Of a stretch of DNA of 64,000 nt, positions 17,019 through 24,732 are shown piece by piece. The notes under the pieces were generated by a model that saw only the letters and a program-made list of their open reading frames with translations, was not told the origin of the DNA and made no database searches. Position 1 is the first letter of the stretch. Each line of letters opens with the position of its first letter. The translations under genes and the position numbers were made by a program. The stretch lies in assembly GCF_045063725.1 (NCBI RefSeq), contig NZ_CP173695.1, one strand, 5' to 3'. Source of the stretch: Sellimonas catena. Lineage in GTDB: Bacteria; Bacillota; Clostridia; Lachnospirales; Lachnospiraceae.

Positions 17019-17336
17019 TTATTTTTGTTTCATTTTGATATCGATGTACACACCTGCCGGCATTTCCAGTCTGGATAATGCATCAACTGTCTTCTGTGTT
17101 GGTGTGATGATATCAATCAGTCTTTTATGAGTTCTCTGCTCGAACTGCTCTCTGGAATCTTTGTATTTGTGAACAGCTCTCAGGATTGTAACTACTTCCT
17201 TCTTTGTCGGAAGCGGTACCGGTCCGCTCACCTTTGCTCCATTTTTCTTTACAGTTTCGATAATTTTCTTGGCAGATGCATCAACCAGCTGATGATCATA
17301 TGCCTTCAGTGTGATTCTCATTACTTGACTTGCCAT
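17019..17336 (-). CDS. rpsJ: 30S ribosomal protein S10 (NusE)
   Basis: 105 residues, MASQVMRITLKAYDHQLVDA, ending RLEMPAGVYIDIKMKQK. It is part of the 30S head and, as NusE, of antitermination complexes. It is the first gene of the 16.4-kb ribosomal cluster. AAGGAGGCG lies 11 bases upstream of the ATG. Confidence 0.97.
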   Translation of the reverse strand: MASQVMRITLKAYDHQLVDASAKKIIETVKKNGAKVSGPVPLPTKKEVVTILRAVHKYKDSREQFEQRTHKRLIDIITPTQKTVDALSRLEMPAGVYIDIKMKQK

Positions 17337-17563
17337 AAAAAAAGTCGCCTCCTTTTCGTACTTTCAAACTCAGTACGACAAGCGGTGACTGTACACTCTC
17401 CCGTGCGTGTCCACATCGACTCACACGTTGTTACCATGTTTCAATGGATGTTATTGATTCGTACAGTGACTTGTCGCCAGTTTCCTAACTTGACATTCGC
17501 TCCGCGGAAAAACCTGCCATTTCCAGGCAGCAACCTCACGTTTCATCGCTATCATGTCACAGC
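17337..17563 (-). promoter_or_regulatory. Structured S10-operon leader
   Basis: About 227 bases separate the predicted transcription start from rpsJ. GACAAGCGGTGACTGTAC (17378-17395) is almost complementary to GTACAGTGACTTGTC (17461-17475), giving a long stem over a 65-base loop. CGTACT/AGTACG closes a small hairpin directly before the Shine-Dalgarno, and CTGCC/GGCAG forms another near 17514-17531. This fits a regulatory leader, as is known for S10 operons. No small ORF with a ribosome binding site is seen. Confidence 0.6.
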
Positions 17564-17569
17564 TTTTTC

Positions 17570-17598
17570 AGTATATATGAAACAATATAAATTTGCAA
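17570..17598 (-). promoter_or_regulatory. Main promoter of the S10-spc-alpha cluster
   Basis: The minus strand has TTGCAA (17598-17593), 17 bases, then TATACT (17575-17570). It is the only good minus-strand promoter seen ahead of rpsJ. Confidence 0.72.
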
Positions 17599-17737
17599 GC
17601 CCTTTTTACATTTTTTTGTATTTTTTTTGATACACGCAGCCCGGAACTGAAGCGCGTCTGTGCGACGAGCGCGCATGCGGGCGGCGGTTCGGCGCAAACA
17701 GCAACAATACTTTTTTTTACTTTTTTCCGTTAAACTC

Positions 17738-17767
17738 TTGACAGTTTCCTTTTGTTCATGGTATAGT
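17738..17767 (+). promoter_or_regulatory. Promoter of the candidate ncRNA
   Basis: TTGACA (17738-17743) and TATAGT (17762-17767) are 18 bases apart on the plus strand. No plus-strand coding gene follows; a structured region ending in a strong terminator does. Confidence 0.7.
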
Positions 17768-17773
17768 GATAGC

Positions 17774-17985
17774 GTGTTAGTACATTAAAGTACTAAACGA
17801 TTACATTGTAGTGTCCCTGATATTCCCCCAAAGTATCAGCGACGTCTCCAATTCTTATATACATCCTCTATTTAAGAGATTCCCCAGTTTTGTATATGTA
17901 GAAACTACAATGTAATCAGGAAAACCTCTCAATGACATACCAAAATGAAAGGGCGGATGCGATCGCGTATCCGCCTTTTCATTTT
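17774..17985 (+). ncRNA. Candidate structured non-coding RNA with two C-rich loops
   Basis: From the predicted start near 17774 the RNA would carry a TTAGTAC/GTACTAA hairpin (17777-17797) and then a long closing stem pairing 17799-17811 (GATTACATTGTAG) with 17904-17916 (CTACAATGTAATC). Inside are two hairpins: CTGATA/TATCAG with loop TTCCCCCAAAG (about 17817-17839), and TATATAC/GTATATG-type (about 17857-17897) carrying ATTCCCC. A terminator follows. No ORF with a ribosome binding site is present. C-rich loops in Firmicute sRNAs can pair with Shine-Dalgarno sequences (known for others). A 6S-like RNA was considered but not recognised. Confidence 0.6.
17942..17985. terminator. Bidirectional terminator
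   Basis: AAAATGAAA-GGCGGAT, a loop containing GCGATCGC, then ATCCGCC-TTTCATTTT. It is symmetric, so it can end both the plus-strand ncRNA and the minus-strand gene whose stop is at 17994. Confidence 0.85.
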
Positions 17986-17993
17986 CTTCTATA

Positions 17994-18839
17994 TTATGCA
18001 GGTAACTCTTTCCCCGCAAACCGGGTGTACTTTTCCAACAGTTCCGCGGCCCCCATCGCTGCGATCTCCCGGAGATCATTCTCTTTCATCATCCATCTCA
18101 CGAACCGGCATCCCAGATAATAGCCTACATCCGAATAGCCGCAGAAATCGCACCAGTCTCCAAAGAAATCCTGCGTACTTTCCTCCTGCTCCAGGCGTCT
18201 CCCGTATTCCTCCTTAATCATCGGCTCCTGCTCCTGACACCATGCAAGCCATCCATTCTCATCCTGATGGTAATACCTCTCATCTTTGCTTAAGATCTGC
18301 TCGCATACCATGGCAATTCCCTCCTGCCAGAGCTGGAGCATCGACTGCCTGCTCTGTGTATGCGCCGGGAACTCCAGGTTCCCGTATGTCTCATGCCAGA
18401 TATGTCCGATCTCATGGTACAAAAGTGCCTTCAGCTTCTCCTCGCTGTCCCAGTTCAGTTCCAGAACCTTTTCCACGCCCAGCAGAACGACCTTCTTCCC
18501 TCCAAGGAACGTCACCCATCCCGCCGCATTGCAAAGTCCCAGATATAAAACAACCGTCACTTCACATTCCTTGTCAAACAGGACCGGAAGGCGCTCCTGA
18601 AGCTCCGCCACAATATGCTCAAACCTGCTGCCAAGATGCCGGATCCGCTCTGGTTCCCCCAGTACTGTCTCAATTACCGGGAGGACATCCTTTTCAAACT
18701 CATACTTTGCCGTATCTTCTTCACAGAGTTTAGGAAGTTCCGGATGGATTGCTCCTGCATAGTCCCGCCATCTTTGCTTGTCAAAATGAGAATCCGGAAA
18801 TGTAGAAAGAATCTCCGGAACAGTATTGACTGTTTTCAT
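17994..18839 (-). CDS. Predicted HExxH metallopeptidase-like protein
   Basis: 281 residues, no signal peptide, so probably cytoplasmic. The zinc-protease signature YHEIGHIWHE occurs near residues 140-149, and downstream acidic residues (LWQEGIAMVCEQ) could supply the third ligand as in gluzincins. Length and motif recall Zn-dependent protease families of the DUF2268 type, but I do not recognise the exact family. It is a single gene between the ncRNA terminator and the lipoprotein pair; substrate and role are unknown. Confidence 0.65.
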   Translation of the reverse strand: MKTVNTVPEILSTFPDSHFDKQRWRDYAGAIHPELPKLCEEDTAKYEFEKDVLPVIETVLGEPERIRHLGSRFEHIVAELQERLPVLFDKECEVTVVLYLGLCNAAGWVTFLGGKKVVLLGVEKVLELNWDSEEKLKALLYHEIGHIWHETYGNLEFPAHTQSRQSMLQLWQEGIAMVCEQILSKDERYYHQDENGWLAWCQEQEPMIKEEYGRRLEQEESTQDFFGDWCDFCGYSDVGYYLGCRFVRWMMKENDLREIAAMGAAELLEKYTRFAGKELPA

Positions 18840-18934
18840 ATGCTCCGCCTCCTGTCTTTCATCAAACAGAACGATCTGTTTCTTCTATTATAATATAGCA
18901 AACGGACAGGCGAGGGAGCGCAAGTGGTTTTCGT

Positions 18935-20215
18935 TTATTGCTGGTTCAATAATTCTACTGCTTTATCATACGCATCCTCTGATGATGTCTGGACATCCGG
19001 CACAAGCATGTCTTCGTTGTTGGAACTGTCGGGGCGTGTAAACTTTTTGTATGAAACCGACATAACTAAACCCGAATTTTCTAATTGAAACATCAAAATA
19101 TCACCATAGGAATTCGGCTTATTAGTGCTTGGTTCTCCGACAATTTTTCCCAATTTTCCGTCTCTCACCCAAACACAAAGCATCGTTGCCGAACTAAATG
19201 TGATATGATCAGACAGGACAATCAACTGAACATCCTCATTCGCTTTAGCCATGAGTGTCGATCCCTTTGTTTCAATTATTCCGTGATCTATTGGAACTCC
19301 TCCCTGTTCTTTCGCTTCTTTGGAAAATCTGATAACACTTCCATAGTAAGGCTTCCTCATTCCCATTGCTTCCAAAATCCTTAAGCAAGCATTCGAGTCC
19401 CCTCCCGGATTCCCCCGTACATCAATAATGACTTTCGTACATCCATTTTCCACTGCTTCTTCCAGTTTTACCGCAATTTCTTCCAGTTTCTGATCAACTT
19501 CACAGGTATTGAAATCTACCACAAAAATATCACCTTCAGTAAAACAATTGTTTGTCACTTCTTCGGTGGATCTACCAACTTCCATAAAGGAGTAGATCCG
19601 TTTTGTGCCATCCGAGAATTCTACCTCTACCTGATCATTCTTCGATACCGCTCCACAGAATTTTAGAATCGTGTTCACTGCAAGATATTTTTCTCTGTTC
19701 TGTTCTTCTGCTGCTGCATTCTCCGCCACGATCATTTTATCGATTTTTTCGTATATTTTCTCTACATCCACTCCTCCAACTTTTTCTACATAAAGCCCGG
19801 TCCTTTTCCCATTTTCCCACAGATATGATTTTCCGTTTTCATAAGAAGCAGGTATGTCTAATACTTTTATTCCTCCAGGATCCTGAATCCTTGTATGTGC
19901 ATCGCGAAGAGAACTCATGTACTCTGCCGTTGCTCCCCAGAATTCCCAGACAGTCATACCCGACTGTGTCTGACTGATGTATGCTTTTTTCGCTTCCTTA
20001 TATTCCGACTGATCTTCCTCCAATTCAAAGAACGGATGTACATCTTCCACATATTGAATCGCCTGTTTCCTGTCTTCCTCCACCTGTGTTTTAGTCAGCA
20101 GACCTCCTTCTTCCGATATTGCCGTCCCCTGCCATGCACATCCTGCAAGCACTGCCGTCATCGCAAAAGCCAGTACCGCCTCAATCCACTTCTTTTTAAA
20201 TCTCCAAAATTTCAT
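18935..20215 (-). CDS. S41-family peptidase-like lipoprotein
   Basis: About 426 residues. The N-terminus is a lipoprotein signal (MKFWRFKKKWIEAVLAFAM, then lipobox VLAGC), so it is anchored outside the membrane. The C-terminal half has the tail-specific protease/S41 fold: VIIDVRGNPGGDSNACLRIL and the serine region LSDHITFSSATMLCVWVRDG. The ATG at 20215 has AGGAGG at 9 bases. It lies 29 bases behind the second lipoprotein gene on the same strand, probably one operon. The substrate is unknown. Confidence 0.8.
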   Translation of the reverse strand: MKFWRFKKKWIEAVLAFAMTAVLAGCAWQGTAISEEGGLLTKTQVEEDRKQAIQYVEDVHPFFELEEDQSEYKEAKKAYISQTQSGMTVWEFWGATAEYMSSLRDAHTRIQDPGGIKVLDIPASYENGKSYLWENGKRTGLYVEKVGGVDVEKIYEKIDKMIVAENAAAEEQNREKYLAVNTILKFCGAVSKNDQVEVEFSDGTKRIYSFMEVGRSTEEVTNNCFTEGDIFVVDFNTCEVDQKLEEIAVKLEEAVENGCTKVIIDVRGNPGGDSNACLRILEAMGMRKPYYGSVIRFSKEAKEQGGVPIDHGIIETKGSTLMAKANEDVQLIVLSDHITFSSATMLCVWVRDGKLGKIVGEPSTNKPNSYGDILMFQLENSGLVMSVSYKKFTRPDSSNNEDMLVPDVQTSSEDAYDKAVELLNQQ

Positions 20216-20244
20216 AGACAATTTCCTCCTGCCAGCACTTCCAC

Positions 20245-21336
20245 TTAATCAACAACAAGTTCTTTCACATACCCCATTTTCTCAAACGAATTCTGATCCG
20301 TCCGGAAATATTTCCGCTCCAATGTACCGTCATTATGGCTGATTTCAACTACGTAGACCTGCTTTGCTTTCAATTTCATTGGAAATGATGCCTGATCCCA
20401 CATTTCACCGCTAAGTGGAGCTTCTTTGAAATTCTGATACGCTCCTTCCAATCTCCAGCATTTCATAGAATACCATCCCTCTTGGTCACTAAAAGCACTG
20501 TTCTCGCCGAAATAATCTGCCTTATAGTCCTTTCCATCTACTTCTATCGTTTCTGTTTTTAAAGGCTCTGTTATCCAGGCGTATTCTTCCAGACTTTCTG
20601 TATGAAGCTTGTCTCCATATTTTTCATGCAGCTGATTAGCCATACACGGAACTGTTCCTGTCATATAATCCATTGCATCGATTTCTGTATGAGCGCTTCC
20701 ATAAATCCCCATGACCGGAATTTCTCCCAATGTTTCATATTCCTCAACAAAATTCTCTACCATCTTATTTTCCCGGTATGGGTCGTCCTCATAATGATCA
20801 TAATAATATTTTCCCTGATCCATGTTCTCCTGAGTCTTTCGATATTCTTCCGAATCTTTTTGGCCATGTTCCTCCAGATAATTCAGGTACCATTGTCCCG
20901 TCGTCGCATACCCATGCCCAATATCTGTACCGTGTAAAATTGTTTCCGGATAGTTCGTCTTCAGTTTTTTCCAAAAATTCTGATACTCCGGAGTGCCCCC
21001 TGCCGTTCCCTGGCTATTTTGAAAAAACATGTCAAAAATGTCATCATCAGCTGATTGCATCCAGATATTCATTAATTGTGCATCAAAATACGGTAATTCA
21101 ACAAACAGATCCCTCATCCCATCATCATAGTACTCTCCCCACAATTCCAGTTCTTTCTTCATGATATTTGCATTAACGTGTATTTCACCATACAGGTAGA
21201 TGCCATCTGGGGTTTGCTCCTCTTGTTTTTCTTCTTCCCGCGTACTAGTATTACGCCCGCACCCGAAACACGCAGCAGCCATGACAATCACTAAAATCGC
21301 AACAAATACTCGCTTGTTCCAACCTTTTTTCTTCAT
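20245..21336 (-). CDS. Lipoprotein with a GExH motif (TIKI/TraB- or EreA/ChaN-like fold)
   Basis: 363 residues with a lipoprotein signal (MKKKGWNKRVFVAILVIVMA, then AACFGC). Just after it comes YLYGEIHVN, followed by DLFVELPYFDAQ and, near residue 210, MGIYGSAHTE. A G-E-x-H motif with a later G-x-x-H is the hallmark of the EreA/ChaN/TraB-TIKI superfamily, which includes metal-dependent hydrolases. Assignment is by motif only and remains tentative. GGAGG is 9 bases before the ATG. It is first in a pair with the S41 lipoprotein. Confidence 0.55.
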   Translation of the reverse strand: MKKKGWNKRVFVAILVIVMAAACFGCGRNTSTREEEKQEEQTPDGIYLYGEIHVNANIMKKELELWGEYYDDGMRDLFVELPYFDAQLMNIWMQSADDDIFDMFFQNSQGTAGGTPEYQNFWKKLKTNYPETILHGTDIGHGYATTGQWYLNYLEEHGQKDSEEYRKTQENMDQGKYYYDHYEDDPYRENKMVENFVEEYETLGEIPVMGIYGSAHTEIDAMDYMTGTVPCMANQLHEKYGDKLHTESLEEYAWITEPLKTETIEVDGKDYKADYFGENSAFSDQEGWYSMKCWRLEGAYQNFKEAPLSGEMWDQASFPMKLKAKQVYVVEISHNDGTLERKYFRTDQNSFEKMGYVKELVVD

Positions 21337-21685
21337 TTACACTTTCCTCCCGTTCTATTGCTAAAATACCAACTGCAATTCTATTTTGAATGTTCCAGCG
21401 TAACGTTATAAAATCTCTATAAGTATTTTACCTTGCGATCTGTAGTTCGGGCATTACACACACTTCTTCTCTTTATCGCTTTATACTTTTTTGGTCTACA
21501 CCTTTTATTATACTGCAATCCCTCTCTATTTCCAGAAACGAGTTCTTGCATCTTTGCAAAACATAAATTTTTCACCTGGCAACCATTGCTTGCATCGGAA
21601 ACTGATACTTTCTTTCTCTTATTTACGCTCTATGCTATAATAATGAAGTCGAAAATTTTCAGGGAATAATAGAAAGGAATCTCAG
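21337..21685. promoter_or_regulatory. Divergent intergenic region
   Basis: These 349 bases separate the minus-strand lipoprotein operon from a plus-strand membrane gene. On the plus strand, TGC-TATAAT (21633-21641) is an extended -10 promoter about 45 bases before the gene. On the minus strand, TATAAT lies near 21507-21512. No RNA gene or ORF with a ribosome binding site was seen. Confidence 0.5.
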
Positions 21686-22357
21686 ATGGATCAAAAAGAA
21701 AAAAAGAAATGGATGGCATTTTTTATTATCGGAATCACTTATTCATGTATACTTTATATTTTCAACATGTATCATGTTTTATCTAAACCCGCTCCATCCT
21801 GGATCACCATGCTGTTGGATCATTGGTGGATTATTTATCTGCTCGAGTTCTTTCTCCCAGTATTTTTGATCCGCTTTTTCCTGCATGAACCATTAAACAG
21901 ATATGGATTTCATTTTAGTCAGATTATTTCTCAGATACTTTTTGCTGTTTTCCTGATATTCCTTCTGATTTTTCTTGGTAATCCAAGTCGTTTCATCTCT
22001 CATCTTTTAGAAGTATGGAACATCTGCCTGATCCATATGAGATATCATTATCTACACACCTTTTTACCAGGAGCTGATTTTTTCCTGGCATTATTAGGCC
22101 AAAACATGCTTTATCACGGATTTTTGCTGACCTTTTTTCAGGATATCTTTCGCAATAAACTGGCTGGTGTTTTACTGGTCGGTCTGTTGTATGCATTATC
22201 TTCCGATATTTCTTCACTTAATCTTTTTTCATTTTGTCTCAGCTTTTTCTATGCTGTTTTATATGCTTCTATCAGAACATTTGCTCCTGGGAAATGCACG
22301 ATTTTTTCACTCACGTTCGCACAATATTTATCAGAATTTTACTGGGGCATTTACTAA
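21686..22357 (+). CDS. Membrane protein resembling a degenerate CPBP-family protein
   Basis: 223 residues with about six hydrophobic segments. GQNMLYHGFLLTFFQDIFRN lines up with the EExxxR region of CPBP intramembrane proteases, and LLVGLLYALSSDIS with their FxxxH region. The catalytic Glu-Glu, Arg and His appear replaced, so it is probably not an active protease. The hydrophobic, low-GC sequence differs from neighbouring genes. Function unknown; the relationship to CPBP is an inference from position and spacing of motifs. Confidence 0.5.
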   Translation: MDQKEKKKWMAFFIIGITYSCILYIFNMYHVLSKPAPSWITMLLDHWWIIYLLEFFLPVFLIRFFLHEPLNRYGFHFSQIISQILFAVFLIFLLIFLGNPSRFISHLLEVWNICLIHMRYHYLHTFLPGADFFLALLGQNMLYHGFLLTFFQDIFRNKLAGVLLVGLLYALSSDISSLNLFSFCLSFFYAVLYASIRTFAPGKCTIFSLTFAQYLSEFYWGIY

Positions 22358-22463
22358 TCATCCAATATAAGGCATTTGACACTTATTGTAATTTTCTGGA
22401 ATTTATGTTAATATTATGTCAGTTTCAGGCAATATTGATTTTGCTGAAAGGAGGAAGATAGTT

Positions 22464-22982
22464 ATGCAGATCGGAAGTTACTTAAAAGAGCATCGTAAAA
22501 GCCGGCATTTCACGCAAGAGCAAGTGGCAAATGAATTGCATATCAGCCGCCAGGCCATTTCCGCCTGGGAGAATAATGCATCCTTCCCGGATCTGGAAAA
22601 TCTTGTCCTCCTGAGTCAGCTTTATCAGACGAGCGTTGACAGTCTGATCGGCAATGTTACACCAGAGAATACACTCGATATACAAGAGCAAACGGCAGAT
22701 CTCCAAGAAGTACTACCCTCTGCCGAGCCGGCCGTTACAGAGGCAACTTCCGGCGAAACTCCTGTTTCCAGTGCAGAAGATGCAGTAAATTCCAAATTGG
22801 AGAGCATTTTTCTCATTGTGCTCGCCATTGCCGCATTTGAGCTTCCTTTTTTGGGCGTTTTTCTTTTGATCTATGTTATTAAAACAGTAAAATCCCGCCC
22901 ATACTTTAAAGGAATTGTCCTTTTCATCTGTGTGGCATGTATCATTCACGATTTGATTTATTACGCCCAGTTTTTTTCATAA
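22464..22982 (+). CDS. XRE-family regulator with C-terminal membrane anchor
   Basis: 172 residues. Residues 1-65 form a Cro/CI-type HTH (MQIGSYLKEHRKSRHFTQEQ, HISRQAISAWENNASFPDL). An acidic linker follows, then two membrane helices (FLIVLAIAAFELPFLGVFLL; GIVLFICVACIIHDLIYY). Such proteins repress while tethered to the membrane. The ATG at 22464 has AAAGGAGG at 9 bases. It may regulate the preceding membrane protein gene, 106 bases upstream on the same strand. Confidence 0.85.
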   Translation: MQIGSYLKEHRKSRHFTQEQVANELHISRQAISAWENNASFPDLENLVLLSQLYQTSVDSLIGNVTPENTLDIQEQTADLQEVLPSAEPAVTEATSGETPVSSAEDAVNSKLESIFLIVLAIAAFELPFLGVFLLIYVIKTVKSRPYFKGIVLFICVACIIHDLIYYAQFFS

Positions 22983-23000
22983 AACTACTATCAAAAAAGT

Positions 23001-23040
23001 AAACCCGAAACTGCTCTGTCTGATCCCGTTTCGGGTTTTT
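23001..23040 (+). terminator. Terminator after the XRE gene
   Basis: AAACCCGAAAC pairs with GTTTCGGGTTT over a 16-base loop and is followed by T5. Confidence 0.85.
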
Positions 23041-23273
23041 CATATCCCATTCTTCTCCTCTTAAAGAACAGTAGTTATCCGCTTCTAAGATCAAGCCAAA
23101 AAGAAAAAACACATTTGATAATAGAATTCCTCTGCTTTTCATTGAAATTCTGTCGAAATGACAGCGATTGATGTGTACCATAGACAGTAATACAGATACA
23201 ACAAAACATCCGTTTCTGTCATATCTGTATCCTATAATCAGCTTTTATAATAATTTAAATAGACCGATGCATC
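23041..23273. other. Spacer with a long inverted repeat
   Basis: ATACAGATA and TATCTGTAT (about 23190-23230) form a 9-pair stem over a loop of about 23 bases. It lies after the stop of the Rpn-type pseudogene but lacks a T-run. Nothing else was recognised. Confidence 0.35.
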
Positions 23274-24127
23274 TTACTCTTTGATTTTCTGCTCAAATTC
23301 CTCAACGGAACCGCATTCCAGAGCTATTTGGAACCATTGATCCAGCATTCCCGAATTAGTTTCCTTAGTAATTCTTTCATTGAGTGATTCCGGGACTTTT
23401 CCGTACGCCGAAAGCACCTTTAAGACAAATTCAGCTTTACCTTCGACTCTTCCCCGGCTTCTTTCATCTCTCAGCATTTCTTCCAGCACCATGAATCTTT
23501 CCTCCATTTCCCGGCTCTGCTTCACATACGAAATAAACTCCTGAAGCTTCTGGACATAGGGATCTCCAAAATCCTGTTGGCTCTCCTTTAGTCCTGCTCT
23601 GACAAATCTCAGAAATGTTACCAGTTTGCCCGGAACTTCTGCGTCATTCTTCCCGCGGGTATTCAGAAATAAAATCTTCCGTCCGTCTTCCAACGATGCT
23701 TCCTCCGTTTCCTGACAGACCGACTGAAAGGTATAGCGGTATTTTCCTGCTCCAAAAGGATCGAAATCGCACAAAAAGATCACATAGGTATTGGGAAGTT
23801 CCGTGTAGTCCTCCCCGCTCATCAGAAGTTCCATATCCATCTGGCTCTGATAATAGCGGCTCCTTTTCCTAAAACCGGCTTTTTCTCTGCCTGCATCTCA
23901 ATATTGTAGTGTGTATGCTCCTCATCTCTGGCATAAACATCCAGGCGGACGCCCTTATATTCCGGATGGTAAACGATGCTCTTTTCCTTACTGACCTTAA
24001 CCTGGTCGATCTCAATTTCCAGCACCATTTCCAGAAATTCCTTACAATTTTCTTCGTTTACCATAACAGCGCCAAAGAGAAAGTTATCCTTGATTGTCAG
24101 TTCCTGTAGTGTTTTTCTTTTTTTCAT
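23274..24127 (-). pseudogene. Rpn/PD-(D/E)XK nuclease family transposase-like gene, frameshifted
   Basis: The N-terminal part from the ATG at 24127 (MKKRKTLQELTIKDNFLFGA ... HYNIEMQAEKKPVLGK) and the C-terminal part (MDMELLMSGEDYTELPNTYV ... FEQKIKE) belong to one protein of about 285 residues. The frame breaks in an A-run at 23864-23867: one extra A would restore LGKRSRYYQSQMDMELL, the conserved family sequence. The nuclease core residues (Asp in RLDVYARDEE, Glu-x-Gln in IEMQ) are present in the first part. The family is related to RpnA recombination-promoting nucleases. Either a true pseudogene, a phase-variable homopolymer, or a sequencing error. Confidence 0.82.
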
Positions 24128-24240
24128 ATGAATCCTCCATGCGCAGAGGAATCCTATGCCTTTATTATACGACGAAAGCAGGAAGAATTCCATCCACAAT
24201 CTCCCTGCTTTCCTGTATTTTTCAACACATTTTCAATTTT

Positions 24241-24705
24241 CTATCGTTTTCGCATTTTCAGTTTCAGCATTGCCGTTGCTTTTCGTGCATCCATGGTGTC
24301 TACCGCATTTTCGCCGACCACGTCGGTCTCTACGCCCTTTGGATTTTTATTCATATCAACAATCGTATCCATATACGGATTGGTCACCACGAACTGTCCG
24401 GCCGTTCCGGAAAAGTGGATTCCCACCACCGGAATGTCGCGTTTTCCGAGCTGTTCGATTGTATTGGCATAATCGACATCGCTGTTTCCCCATCCGTCTG
24501 CAGAGATGATCACGCCGTCCGCGCGCATTCCTTCCGCCCAGACTGCCGCCCTGGTTCCCACCAGCACTTTGTCCTGCTGATCCTGTGGTGTCCCCACGAT
24601 AAGGATTCCCATCAGATCCAGATCCTCATCGGCTGACACTACATCCAGAAGCGGATCGCGGAAGTTGTGAAGTGTTGTTTCTTTTGTTGAAGGTCCGATT
24701 CCCAT
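24241..24705 (-). CDS. prdE: Proline reductase cluster protein PrdE
   Basis: 154 residues, MGIGPSTKETTLHNFRDPLL. It aligns along its length with the pyruvoyl-bearing alpha chain of PrdA (CIGPASKEMSRHYWREPL), including GWGNSDVDYANTIEQLGKRD against GFGNNHIDFASHHEQIGKRG. It begins exactly where that chain begins, with Met-Gly in place of Thr-Cys, so it cannot form a pyruvoyl group. It lies 27 bases after prdD. A role in the reductase complex is likely but undefined. Confidence 0.88.
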   Translation of the reverse strand: MGIGPSTKETTLHNFRDPLLDVVSADEDLDLMGILIVGTPQDQQDKVLVGTRAAVWAEGMRADGVIISADGWGNSDVDYANTIEQLGKRDIPVVGIHFSGTAGQFVVTNPYMDTIVDMNKNPKGVETDVVGENAVDTMDARKATAMLKLKMRKR

Positions 24706-24732
24706 TCTCTGTCACCCCTTTTCGTTCTTTTT

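Noticed and set aside
17774..17985. 6S RNA
   Set aside because: Length is similar, but the central single-stranded bubble and known conserved segments could not be recognised; left as an unnamed ncRNA.
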